In this document: positions 33,502 to 41,653 of the stretch, one piece after another
Layout: each line of letters starts with the position of its first letter
Numbering within the stretch: position 1 is the stretch's first letter
Assembly: GCA_034420695.1 (NCBI GenBank)
Contig: DAOULB010000054.1
Coordinates: 78,431 to 142,430, forward strand
DNA: 64,000 bases
Direction of reading: 5' to 3'
Source: Io17-Chloro-G2 sp034420695
GTDB lineage: Bacteria > Chloroflexota > Dehalococcoidia > Lucifugimonadales > UBA3495
Notes under the pieces: generated by a model
Told to the model about the DNA's origin: nothing
What the model saw: the letters and a program-made list of their open reading frames with translations, nothing else
The model's database searches: none
Made by a program: the position numbers and the translations under genes

Positions 33502-34578
33502 ATGGGTGATAATGGACACAAGACCTACGTGTATGTGGGACTGGGTGGCGAGAGCCCTTTGTTGGTGGGCTCTGAAGGCCCACCGCTGGACCAGGGCGGG
33601 CTTTACCGCCGTGGGGACGGCGATGAGACTTGGGACGAAAAGACCTGTGGCCTTCCGTCTCATCCCCAAGTGAGGGCCTTGTTGGTCGACCCCCGGGACC
33701 CTGCATCAATCTTCGCCGGCACCCAGGACGGAGTCTATCGCAGCAACGACCGCGGAGAAAACTGGGAAAGGCAGGACTCACCCCGGGGAGACGTGTGGTC
33801 CCTTGCGGCCCACCCCCATGACCCTGAAGTGATGTTTGCCGGGTATGACCGGGGCACAGTTTGTCGCTCCCGGGACGGCGGGTCTTCCTGGCAGAAGATG
33901 AACACCGCCGACGTCATATACCCCCACATCACCATGCATCCCAACGAAATCGTCAAACGTGTCATTGGAATAGCCGTTGACCCGGGAAACCCCGATGACG
34001 TTTACGGGGCCGTTGAGGTGGGTGGGCTGGTTGCCAGCAGGGACGGGGGCGAAAACTGGGTGTCGGCCACCGACGGGCACTATACCAGCACCGGCCCGGT
34101 GGACCTGCACGGGGTGCAGGTCAGTCCATCGGCCCCGGGCTTGGTTTACATCATCACCCAGCTTGCTATGTTTCGCAGCCGGCAGCGGGGCCGCCACTGG
34201 GAGTTGGTGGCCCTGAAGCAGATGTTCCCCGGAGGAAGTTACTGCCGCGGCCTGATTGTGGCTCCCGACGACCCGGCCACTATGTACTTGGCCGCCGGAG
34301 CCGGGGGCGGTGCAGCCCCTGCGGGAACCGAGCAGGCCGGGGCGTTGTTCCGCACCGTGGATAGCGGCGAGACTTGGGAAGAAATGGACATAGGAGCGGT
34401 CCCGGACAGCCGGATGTTCCAAATCGCCATCGACCCCGCCCTGCCCTCGCACCTGTACTGCTGCACCAGGGACGGCCTCGTCTGCAGCAGCTACGACCGG
34501 GGCGATACCTGGAGCCGCAGCCAGATCCCGGTGGAAATGTCCCGCACCAATCACGTCTATCCCATGGTTTGCGGATAG
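33502..34578 (+). CDS. BNR/Asp-box beta-propeller protein
   Basis: A 358-residue propeller with six Asp-box loops: SNDRGENW, SRDGGSSW, SRDGGENW, SRQRGRHW (degenerate), TVDSGETW and SYDRGDTW. Spacing is about 50 residues, so six or seven blades. There is no signal peptide, and no sialidase arginine triad is evident, so an enzyme role is unsupported. Similar proteins are often annotated as sialidase-like or photosystem-repair-like. GGCAGGAG six bases before the ATG at 33502 fixes the start; a longer frame from 33373 is not supported. Confidence 0.82.
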   Translation: MGDNGHKTYVYVGLGGESPLLVGSEGPPLDQGGLYRRGDGDETWDEKTCGLPSHPQVRALLVDPRDPASIFAGTQDGVYRSNDRGENWERQDSPRGDVWSLAAHPHDPEVMFAGYDRGTVCRSRDGGSSWQKMNTADVIYPHITMHPNEIVKRVIGIAVDPGNPDDVYGAVEVGGLVASRDGGENWVSATDGHYTSTGPVDLHGVQVSPSAPGLVYIITQLAMFRSRQRGRHWELVALKQMFPGGSYCRGLIVAPDDPATMYLAAGAGGGAAPAGTEQAGALFRTVDSGETWEEMDIGAVPDSRMFQIAIDPALPSHLYCCTRDGLVCSSYDRGDTWSRSQIPVEMSRTNHVYPMVCG

Positions 34579-34636
34579 TAATCGACCGGGATGGGGCGCT
34601 CCGCCCTTCCCAAAATCGGAGGAATTGGACACTGCT

Positions 34637-35251
34637 ATGGCAATGGAACGGGCTACCTTTGGCGTTGACGAGAACTCCTTGGAGTTCATGGTGTTGGAGA
34701 AAAGTGAATTGCCCCCGGAATTTGCCGGACACCAGCTTGTTCGGGAGGGGCCCTTGGACAATGCCACCATGGCCCGCCAAGGATTTCCCGGGAACACGGC
34801 AAAGAAATTCATTGACGCCGGCCGGGTCGGCGGATACCTGCGGGAGTTCGGACCCACCAGCAACATGGGCGCCGAGGACGGGTTCGACATGCTGGGGGCC
34901 ACCGTCGCCCATCTCTTCGACTCACCGGAGTCGGTGCCCCGCTGGATGAACGATATTTTCATCAAGGACTTCGAAGACAACGTTGGAGAGAAGGTGGGTG
35001 ACGACCATCAACTGGTGTCGGTCACCCACTTGGAACCCCAGGGCTTTTACGACGAAGCGGTAGCCCTCAAGGTAGTGCAGGGAGGCGCCCAAGGGCTGGT
35101 GTCCTCCACCGTCATCGACTTCCGGGTCGGCCGCCTGCTGGGCGTAGCCTTCGTAGCCACCATCGGTGACCACACCCGCCTGGAGCTGACCACCCAACTG
35201 GGCTTGGCCCTGGAAAGGCGCATGGTGCGGGTGATTCTGGGGTCTGGGTAG
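34637..35251 (+). CDS. Uncharacterised 204-residue protein
   Basis: A soluble alpha/beta protein with no signal peptide or membrane helix. It contains segments such as LVREGPLDNATMARQGFPGN and GYLREFGPTSNMGAEDGFDMLGATVAHLF that look like a conserved enzyme or ligand-binding family, and GLVSSTVIDFRVGRLLGVAFVATIG near the C-terminus. I do not recognise the family. GGAGG ends 14 bases before the ATG at 34637, a long spacing; a TTG at 34625 is too close. It follows the BNR gene after 58 bases and may be cotranscribed. Confidence 0.6.
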   Translation: MAMERATFGVDENSLEFMVLEKSELPPEFAGHQLVREGPLDNATMARQGFPGNTAKKFIDAGRVGGYLREFGPTSNMGAEDGFDMLGATVAHLFDSPESVPRWMNDIFIKDFEDNVGEKVGDDHQLVSVTHLEPQGFYDEAVALKVVQGGAQGLVSSTVIDFRVGRLLGVAFVATIGDHTRLELTTQLGLALERRMVRVILGSG

Positions 35252-35308
35252 GGAGCCGCCGGTGTAGCCGGTCGAACCATCAAGGTCGGTCGCTGCAATG
35301 TCCACATT

Positions 35309-36094
35309 GTGAATCTACAACTCGACCCCAGTGTCGGTGCACAGTACCGAAGCCGCAGCCAGATTGCTCGCATAGTCACTGAGCATTGGGCCAATGGTAA
35401 CCTTTATTGCATTGCCTGTTCTTCAAACAGAGTTGTCCCCGAGCCCACCAACACACCAGTGCGCGACTACAGATGCCCCGAATGCGGAGCCATTTACCAG
35501 CTTAAGAGCAGGAATGGGCGGTTCGGACGTTCAGTTTCGAATTCCGCTTACGAAAGCAAGCTGGCTGCAATCAAAAGCGGCGCCGTTCCACATTACGCAT
35601 TTCTAAGGTATTCCGAACCTGCCTGGACTGTGGACGAATTGTTCATCGTCCCGGGTCACTTCATCAACCTCTCGGTAATCCAGCGCAGAAACCCATTGGG
35701 TCCCAAAGCCAGGAGGGCCGGCTGGGTGGGTTCCAACATATTGATGGCGAAGCTGCCGAGCGAAGCCCGCGATTCGGTGATTGAGAACGCGACATGCCGA
35801 GACCCCGCTGAAGTAAGAAGAGACTGGAATGCATTCGATTTTCTGAAATCCGACACTCGCGCTTCCGGCGGTTGGGGAGCAGAGACTCTTACCTGTGTTC
35901 GAGAGTTGCAACGCGCATCGGGGCTGCATGAGTTTACTCTCAAGGAATTCTACTCGCGCTTTACCGACGAACTATCCTCGCGTCACCCGGAGAACAACAA
36001 CGTTCAAGCCAAAATCCGCCAACAGCTCCAAGTCTTGCGGGAGGGGAAAATTCTGGAATTCATGGGCCGTGGGCGCTACCGGATTATTGACTGA
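35309..36094 (+). CDS. DpnI-family methyl-directed restriction endonuclease
   Basis: A 261-residue homologue of R.DpnI, which cuts adenine-methylated GATC. The N-terminal nuclease domain has the zinc cysteines CIAC and CPEC and the segment DYRCPECGAIYQLKSRNGRFG. This matches the DpnI catalytic D-x10-E-x-K, with Gln in place of the middle Glu (Asp and Lys kept). RRNPLGPKARRAGWVGSNI and the C-terminal winged helix ending KIRQQLQVLREGKILEFMGRGRYR are strikingly DpnI-like. The start is GTG. No methyltransferase is beside it, as expected for a methyl-dependent enzyme. The region is AT-richer than its surroundings, suggesting transfer. Confidence 0.93.
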   Translation: MNLQLDPSVGAQYRSRSQIARIVTEHWANGNLYCIACSSNRVVPEPTNTPVRDYRCPECGAIYQLKSRNGRFGRSVSNSAYESKLAAIKSGAVPHYAFLRYSEPAWTVDELFIVPGHFINLSVIQRRNPLGPKARRAGWVGSNILMAKLPSEARDSVIENATCRDPAEVRRDWNAFDFLKSDTRASGGWGAETLTCVRELQRASGLHEFTLKEFYSRFTDELSSRHPENNNVQAKIRQQLQVLREGKILEFMGRGRYRIID

Positions 36095-36144
36095 AAGAGG
36101 TATGTTGCGTCGTCCTTGAGTGGCTTGATTTCTTCACAAAATCT

Positions 36145-36387
36145 CTATTCTTCGCTATCGTCCAACATTTTGACCTTATCTGGCACTACATCTGGGAGCA
36201 CTACTAGCCCAATCGCGTCGACTATACGATAGCCGCGCTCAAGCCAATTGCGTCTCCCTACGGTCTTCCAAGTGTAAACATGGCCGCCAGTTGACTCAGC
36301 AAGTTGTTCAGCGTTTTCGATTTCTGAAGTGTCGAAGCATTCTGCGTCTATTAGCAGTCCTAGGGTTAACTTCACATCGACTCCCAT
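36145..36387 (-). CDS. Small protein of unknown function
   Basis: An 80-residue acidic protein (or 76 if it begins at a GTG at 36375, which has GGGAG five bases before it). It reads VKLTLGLLIDAECFDTSEIEN near the start and ends in an acidic DDSEE. It lies convergent with the DpnI gene in the same AT-richer stretch. I recognise no family; an accessory gene from the same transfer event is possible. Confidence 0.45.
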   Translation of the reverse strand: MGVDVKLTLGLLIDAECFDTSEIENAEQLAESTGGHVYTWKTVGRRNWLERGYRIVDAIGLVVLPDVVPDKVKMLDDSEE

Positions 36388-36475
36388 CAGTACAAGTTAA
36401 CATCGACAGGCGACCGTTAGTTTCCAGTTAGAATTTGGCGCTTTCGATCGCTTCGGCAATTGTAGATCGAAATGT

Positions 36476-36769
36476 TCAGAGGATCGAATTGACGTCTTGA
36501 GCAAAGCCGGAGGATGCCGGGAAGGCGCATTCCGAAGGCACGCCCTTATAAGTCGAAACACCCTCGGAGTCTATCTCGGCCATCAGCTATGTGCTGGTTA
36601 TGCGTTCGTAGGCCTGCACCTAGCGCTTCTGGATGATGTTTGCGTCTTCCAGTTCCAGGCGGCATGAGTCCAAAATTTCCTGTGTAGCCAAGTCTATGTC
36701 AGACCGGAGCATCGAGTTCCCGGCTGACCGGGAGCCGTAAAATAATATTTCGGTCGTTCCCGCTCCTTC
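36476..36769 (-). pseudogene. Decayed MNT-type nucleotidyltransferase (toxin-antitoxin remnant)
   Basis: One minus-strand frame of about 98 codons carries two in-frame TAG stops (36622-36620 and 36589-36587). Before them it reads ILFYGSRSAGNSMLRSDIDLA, the GS...DxD metal motif of minimal nucleotidyltransferases. After them LMAEIDSEGVSTYKG resembles the usual C-terminal end of that family. The middle seems shortened and no start codon is well placed. Its usual HEPN partner is missing. It lies in the AT-richer gap next to the DpnI gene. The remaining parts of 36388-36984 hold nothing I can support. Confidence 0.55.
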
Positions 36770-36984
36770 TTACGCCAGCCTCCGGTTGCTGACATTTGCC
36801 CCTTGCCTTTTAGGGTAGCGCCTCTCTAACATGGTAATTGCCATGTTTTTCCACCCGGCTCTGCCGTTCAATAACACCTTGAGTCCGTCCTCCCGCACCG
36901 CCGGGGCCGGCTTCGGAATCCTTCCCGCCTGGGGAAATGTCGCTTTTTGTCGCAAAAATCCCAAATTTCAAAGCTGCCAGCTAC

Positions 36985-37063
36985 GACAAACGTGGACAAA
37001 TCCCGACAGACCGGACCAAAACGCCGACAAATCGGGTCAAATCACGGACAAACTGGGACAAAA
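36985..37063. repeat. Eight helically phased GACAAA-type A-tracts
   Basis: GACAAA or a one-base variant starts at about 36985, 36995, 37005, 37014, 37026, 37036, 37047 and 37057, a mean step close to 10.3 bases. The steps between them vary in sequence, so this is spacing rather than simple tandem identity. Such phasing predicts curved DNA. The block lies between the decayed island and the 3' end of the dehydrogenase gene at 37228; no gene is seen in 37064-37227. Confidence 0.75.
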
Positions 37064-37227
37064 TCGGCCAAGACTCGACACACTTCCGGTAACCGCCCGG
37101 TTCGCTCAGCCAAAGCACCGTTGACCGGATGCACTTCCTGGGCCGACAGTTTCCGGAAAGGTTCTGAACAAGAAACACTGAGGTCTCGCCCTGGCGGCCT
37201 GAATCGTACCATTCCCGCCGTCAACCT

Positions 37228-38313
37228 CTACCCACCGCTCAGCAGGCGCACCACCTCGTCGGCTACCTGTGAAGTTGAGGCGCTGCCTCCCAAGTCCGGG
37301 GTCAGGACCCGGCCGTCGCTGAGGCACCGGGCCACCGCTTGGTCAACCCTTTTCGCTGCTTCAGCCTCGCCCAAGTGGTCCAGCATCATCGCCACCGCGG
37401 AAATGGTCGCCAATGGATTGGCGATGCCCTTGCCGGTGATGTCGAAGGCGGCCCCGTGCACCGGCTCGAACATGGATGGGTGTGCTCTCTCCGGGTTGAT
37501 GTTGGCGCTGGGCGCCAAGCCCATGCTCCCGGTGACCACGGCGGCGACGTCGGAAAGGATGTCGGCGAACAGGTTGGAAGCCACCACCACGTCAAAGTCC
37601 TCGGGCCACCGGACGAAGTCCATGCAGGCCCGGTCCACCAGCAGGGACTCGGTCTCGATATCCGGGAATTCGGCGGCTACCTCCTGGAAGACCTCGTCCC
37701 AAAAGACCATGCCGAAGGCTTGGGCGTTGGACTTGGTCACCGACGTGACCTTGTTCTTCCGGCCCCGGCGGCGGCAGTATTCGAAGGCGGCCCGGATAAT
37801 CCGCTCTGTGCCCCGGCGAGTGAAAACGTTGGTTTGGATAACCGTTTCGTGGGACGTGGCCGGGTATAGACGGCCCCCGATGGGTGCATACTCCCCCTCG
37901 GTGTTTTCCCTGAAGATAACCAGGTCAATATCCCCCGCTTGCTTGCCCGACAGGGGCGATTCCACGCCGGGATACAGGTAGGCCGGGCGGATGCACACCC
38001 CTTGGTCGAAGGAGCGCCGCATGGGAAGCAAGAGCCCGTGGAGGGTGACGTGGTCGGGGATTTGCGGGTCTCCCACCGCGCCGAAGAGGATGGCGTCGAA
38101 GGCTTCAAGTTGCTCCAGGCCGTCTTCCGCCATGAGCCGCCCCGTCTCCCGGTAGTAATCGGAACCCCAAGGAAAGTCGGTGCAGTTGAATTTGAGGCCC
38201 GCCTGGGAGGTGGCCACGGCATTCATCACCCTTCGCCCCTGCGCTATCACTTCGGGGCCAACCCCGTCTCCGGCAATAACCGCTATTTTGTACTCTGGCA
38301 TGTGTGATTCCAT
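37228..38313 (-). CDS. Tartrate/D-malate dehydrogenase-type beta-decarboxylating dehydrogenase
   Basis: A 361-residue (357 from an internal ATG at 38301) member of the isocitrate/isopropylmalate dehydrogenase family. FPWGSDYYRETGRLMAEDGLEQL, FGAVGDPQIPDHVTLHGLLLPMRR and FRENTEGEYAPIGGRLY match the tartrate/D-malate dehydrogenase branch (TtuC/DmlA), not LeuB. It oxidises and decarboxylates a 2-hydroxy acid with NAD and Mg or Mn. It lies downstream of the cobalamin genes on the same strand, gap 56 bases. No leuC/D is near. Confidence 0.88.
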   Translation of the reverse strand: MESHMPEYKIAVIAGDGVGPEVIAQGRRVMNAVATSQAGLKFNCTDFPWGSDYYRETGRLMAEDGLEQLEAFDAILFGAVGDPQIPDHVTLHGLLLPMRRSFDQGVCIRPAYLYPGVESPLSGKQAGDIDLVIFRENTEGEYAPIGGRLYPATSHETVIQTNVFTRRGTERIIRAAFEYCRRRGRKNKVTSVTKSNAQAFGMVFWDEVFQEVAAEFPDIETESLLVDRACMDFVRWPEDFDVVVASNLFADILSDVAAVVTGSMGLAPSANINPERAHPSMFEPVHGAAFDITGKGIANPLATISAVAMMLDHLGEAEAAKRVDQAVARCLSDGRVLTPDLGGSASTSQVADEVVRLLSGG

Positions 38314-38369
38314 CCCTTACGAGACTTACCTGCAGACCTCTGCTTAAGGGCAAAGGTCACTTGGCGCGG

Positions 38370-39359
38370 TCAGGCCGCGGTTTTGACCACCCTGACGCCC
38401 CCTCCCAGCACCCGGAAGTGGTGTACTGCCTCTGCCTCTGGAAATTCTGCCTTAGCTCTTCGGAATATCGAAAGGCCCCGCTTTTGACGAGCATCCAGCA
38501 GCACCCCAATGACTGTGCCGCTGTGAGCCACGTTCACACCGGCGGCGCCGTTGGCCTCAGCAAATTCGATGACCCTGGCAAGTTCCTGCTTGGGCAGGAC
38601 TCTCTGCCCGGCCAGTGCGCTGATGGTGGCCCCTTGGCCCACTAATACCGGCTCTCCCTCTTGTATCCCCCGGCGCACCAAGGCCAAGGCTTGTGCCGTC
38701 TCTTCCGCTGCCGATTCCCACAGTGAGCGTCGGTCCACCCGGTTGAAGTCCAGGGTGTCCACGTTTCCGCCCCAGTCCAATGCCACGATCTCTAGGGGAG
38801 GCGGCGGTCCCAGGCGCTCCATTACCGTTCCGGCCCGGTGGTCGAACAAGGCGATGCCGGGAAACATTACCCCGTCGGTGGGCTCCACCCGCAGCGCCAG
38901 GCAGGCAATCTCCTCCGGCGTCAGTTCCTTGCCGCAGGCAAGGCTGGCAGCGGCTATGGCGGCCGTCGCATCGGCGCTGCTGCTTCCCAGGCCCTTACCC
39001 CTGGGGATGGGGCTGCTTATCTCCACCCGGACTGCCAAGCCGGACTGGTTCAGCGAATCCAGGGTCAACGCTACTGCCTGGCAGGTCTTGTCGAATCCCT
39101 CCGGGGCGTCAATCTCGTTTTCGACCTTCCCGGAGCCGCCAGAGCGGAGTTCCACCCTGACCCGGGAGTAGAAGTCCACAGGGCAGGACACTAGGAAGTA
39201 GCCCCCCCGGTGGATTCCCTGGACCAGTTCGCCACAAGACCCGGGAGCGCGCGCTTCTGCAACACCCAGAAGAGCGCTGCCGTGGGCCTGCCGGTATGAC
39301 GTTGGGCTTGATGGTTCTTTGGGCAAGTTGCTCACCGGGTATCTGAAAGCGATTGTCAC
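38370..39359 (-). CDS. pduX: L-threonine kinase, PduX-type GHMP kinase
   Basis: A 329-residue GHMP kinase. PGSCGELVQG near residue 40 and SSPIPRGKGLGSSSADATAA near 115-134 are the PduX signatures, the latter the ATP-binding GHMP loop. It makes L-threonine phosphate for the aminopropanol arm of cobalamin. It lies 13 bases after cobU in the cobalamin operon, which supports the call. CobD, which would use the product, is not in the window. Confidence 0.88.
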   Translation of the reverse strand: MTIAFRYPVSNLPKEPSSPTSYRQAHGSALLGVAEARAPGSCGELVQGIHRGGYFLVSCPVDFYSRVRVELRSGGSGKVENEIDAPEGFDKTCQAVALTLDSLNQSGLAVRVEISSPIPRGKGLGSSSADATAAIAAASLACGKELTPEEIACLALRVEPTDGVMFPGIALFDHRAGTVMERLGPPPPLEIVALDWGGNVDTLDFNRVDRRSLWESAAEETAQALALVRRGIQEGEPVLVGQGATISALAGQRVLPKQELARVIEFAEANGAAGVNVAHSGTVIGVLLDARQKRGLSIFRRAKAEFPEAEAVHHFRVLGGGVRVVKTAA

Positions 39360-39372
39360 AGTGGGCCGCGGC

Positions 39373-39954
39373 TCAGCCGCTTCCGGAGATGGTGGTGTCC
39401 TTGATTGCCAGGGGCGCTCCGGCTACCACGAGGCTGACTCGGGCTGACGACTCTGCAAGCCGCTGGTTTACCAGTCCCAACAGGTCTTGGAATCGGCGTC
39501 CCAGGGGTTCCGGGGGCACCAGTGCCAGCCCCACTTCGGCGCTGACCAGGAGCAGGGTTGCCTGCCGTTTCCGGCCAACTTCCATCAATCGTGCGGCCTC
39601 ATCCAAGGCCAAGGATTCAATCTCTGCCTCTGCCCTGTCTTCGTGGCCCATAAGCAGGTTGGACACCCAGAAATCTATGCTGTCCACGATTACAGCAATG
39701 GGGTTGCCCGCCGATTGCAGATGGTTGTTCAGGACTCCGGCAAGCTCCAGGCTCTCTTCTAAGGTCTCCCAATGGCTGGGCCGCCGTTGGCGGTGCCGCC
39801 GGATTCGCTCCTTCATCTCATCGTCACCGGCCTGCCCGGTGGCAAGGTACACTGTGGGAATCCCCAGGTCCAACGCCAGCCTTTCGGCATAGGCGCTCTT
39901 GCCCGAGCGCACTCCGCCTAGGATGAGGTGCGCCGGACAAGCTGTGGAGTGCAT
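39373..39954 (-). CDS. cobU: Adenosylcobinamide kinase / guanylyltransferase CobU
   Basis: A 193-residue bifunctional enzyme that phosphorylates adenosylcobinamide and links GMP to it. The P-loop GGVRSGKS is at residues 13-20. IVDSIDFWVSNLL carries the conserved Asp and Trp of the family, and the C-terminal QRLAESSARVSLVVAGAPLAIK is typical. It starts 10 bases after cobQ and is followed 13 bases later by the threonine kinase, so it is within one operon. Confidence 0.95.
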   Translation of the reverse strand: MHSTACPAHLILGGVRSGKSAYAERLALDLGIPTVYLATGQAGDDEMKERIRRHRQRRPSHWETLEESLELAGVLNNHLQSAGNPIAVIVDSIDFWVSNLLMGHEDRAEAEIESLALDEAARLMEVGRKRQATLLLVSAEVGLALVPPEPLGRRFQDLLGLVNQRLAESSARVSLVVAGAPLAIKDTTISGSG

Positions 39955-39964
39955 TACCGTGGGC

Positions 39965-41533
39965 CTATTCGGAGCCGGCTGCCGCTGGGCTGGGGTCGTC
40001 GAGGCCGGGGGAGCGTGTTAGCCCCGTCATAGCGTAGACCAAGTCCATGTCCAGGCTGTTCCTGACCCAGTCGGCCAGCTTGTCGAATTCCGAGTCCAGA
40101 GCCGGGTCCACGCCCAGCGGCAGAGCAAGACCCTTTTGCCTGGCGAGATTCTCCAGAATAGCCCGCCGTACGGCTTGATTGTGGAGCAGTCCGTGGATGT
40201 AGGTGCCCATGACCCGGCCCGATTCGTCCATGCACCCGTCACTTGATGTGCCCGGGGTTACTGCAACGTCAGTCCGGTCATGAACTAATATGGGCGCACC
40301 CGTTGAGGTGCCGTGGGTCCGTCCCATGTGGATTTCATAGCCAACCACTTCGGCCCCTGATGCGCCCGACAACAGGCCCCGGGCGGCCCCGACCCGGCCC
40401 CGCACCCGGTGGGTCTCCTTGGAGCCGAAGAACTCCGTTGTGATGGGCAACAGCCCCAGCCCTTCGATTTCTCCCATGCTGGACTCGATGCGTTGGGGGT
40501 CCAGGATGCGGGTGCCAAGCATCTGGTACCCACCGCAAATTCCCAGCACAGCCGCCCCTTGTTGCCGAAGGGACTCCACGGCTCGGGTCAAACCGCGGGA
40601 GTTCATCCAGTCCAAGTCGGGTATCGTGGTTTTGGTGCCTGGAAGGATCACCAAGTCCGGACGACCCAGGGAGGCTGGCGAGTCCACGTACCTCAGGGAC
40701 ACTCCCGGTTCCCGGGCCAGCACGTCGAAGTCGTCAAAGTTGGATATGTGGGGCAATTGCACTACGGCGATGTCCAGGACCGGGTCGGCGGTCATGGGAG
40801 AGGGCAGGTCCAACGCCACCGAGTCTTCTTCGGGGATGTGAATGTCCCGGAAATGGTGCACCACTCCGGCCACTGGTATGCCGGTGCGTTCCTCCAGCCA
40901 GGTCAGGCCGTCGGTCAGTAAGCTCTCGTCCCCCCGGAACTTGTTAATCACGAACCCCTTTATGGTCCGTCTTTCCTCTTGCTCCAGCAGCTCCAGGGTG
41001 CCCACAAGGGAGGCGAATACACCGCCCCGGTCGATGTCGCCACAAAGGAGCACGGGGGCATCCGCATACCGGGCCACCCGCATGTTGACGATTTCAGTGG
41101 CCTTCAGGTTAATCTCGGCGGGGCTCCCGGCGCCTTCCGCGATGACGAGGTCATGAGAGTCCCGCAGTCGGTCCAAGGAAGAGCTGACCGAGGCCCAAAG
41201 CTGGGACTTCAGGGCAAAGTAGTCCCTGGTCCGGGCCGACTGCATCGGCCGCCCCATAAGCACTACTTGAGAAGTATGGTCTGCCTCCGGTTTCAACAGG
41301 ACCGGGTTCATTTCCACCAGGGCTTCCACGCCGGCGGCCTCGGCTTGCACCGCTTGGGCCCGCCCAATCTCGCCGCCGTCCCCGGTGACGTAGGAGTTGT
41401 TTGACATATTCTGGGCCTTGAACGGGGCGACCCGGAACCCGTCCTGGCGGAAAATGCGGCAGAGGGCAGCCACCAGCACGCTCTTGCCCACGTGGGAAGC
41501 GGTGCCTTGTACCATCAAGACTCGTCCAGGCAT
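39965..41533 (-). CDS. cobQ: Cobyric acid synthase CobQ
   Basis: A 522-residue amidotransferase that amidates four carboxylates of adenosylcobyrinic diamide. The N-terminal ATP-binding domain opens VQGTASHVGKSVLVAALCRIF and continues NMSNNSYV. The C-terminal class I glutaminase domain has the nucleophile Cys in LGICGGYQMLG and histidines in GYEIHMG and YIHGLL. Length and order are normal. It lies between the phosphatase gene and cobU. No B12 riboswitch is seen upstream. Confidence 0.96.
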   Translation of the reverse strand: MPGRVLMVQGTASHVGKSVLVAALCRIFRQDGFRVAPFKAQNMSNNSYVTGDGGEIGRAQAVQAEAAGVEALVEMNPVLLKPEADHTSQVVLMGRPMQSARTRDYFALKSQLWASVSSSLDRLRDSHDLVIAEGAGSPAEINLKATEIVNMRVARYADAPVLLCGDIDRGGVFASLVGTLELLEQEERRTIKGFVINKFRGDESLLTDGLTWLEERTGIPVAGVVHHFRDIHIPEEDSVALDLPSPMTADPVLDIAVVQLPHISNFDDFDVLAREPGVSLRYVDSPASLGRPDLVILPGTKTTIPDLDWMNSRGLTRAVESLRQQGAAVLGICGGYQMLGTRILDPQRIESSMGEIEGLGLLPITTEFFGSKETHRVRGRVGAARGLLSGASGAEVVGYEIHMGRTHGTSTGAPILVHDRTDVAVTPGTSSDGCMDESGRVMGTYIHGLLHNQAVRRAILENLARQKGLALPLGVDPALDSEFDKLADWVRNSLDMDLVYAMTGLTRSPGLDDPSPAAAGSE

Positions 41534-41653
41534 TAGCGGGACTCCTTCAGTGCCGAAGACGTTAGGAATCCGTAGCCCGACAGGAACGGCCGTTGTGCAG
41601 AATTAGAAGCTTCCCGCGGGTCCTGCAGACTGTCGGAGCCGTCCCTCCGTCCG

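Noticed and set aside
33502..34578. Annotation as a sialidase enzyme
   Set aside because: Asp boxes are structural. I cannot identify the arginine triad or the catalytic Tyr/Glu and there is no export signal.
36770..36964. A 64-codon minus-strand frame upstream of the decayed nucleotidyltransferase
   Set aside because: No ribosome site, basic low-information composition, no resemblance to a HEPN partner.
37228..38313. Annotation as 3-isopropylmalate dehydrogenase (leuB)
   Set aside because: FPWGSDYYRETG and DHVTLHGLLLPMRR match tartrate/D-malate dehydrogenases, and no leu genes are nearby.
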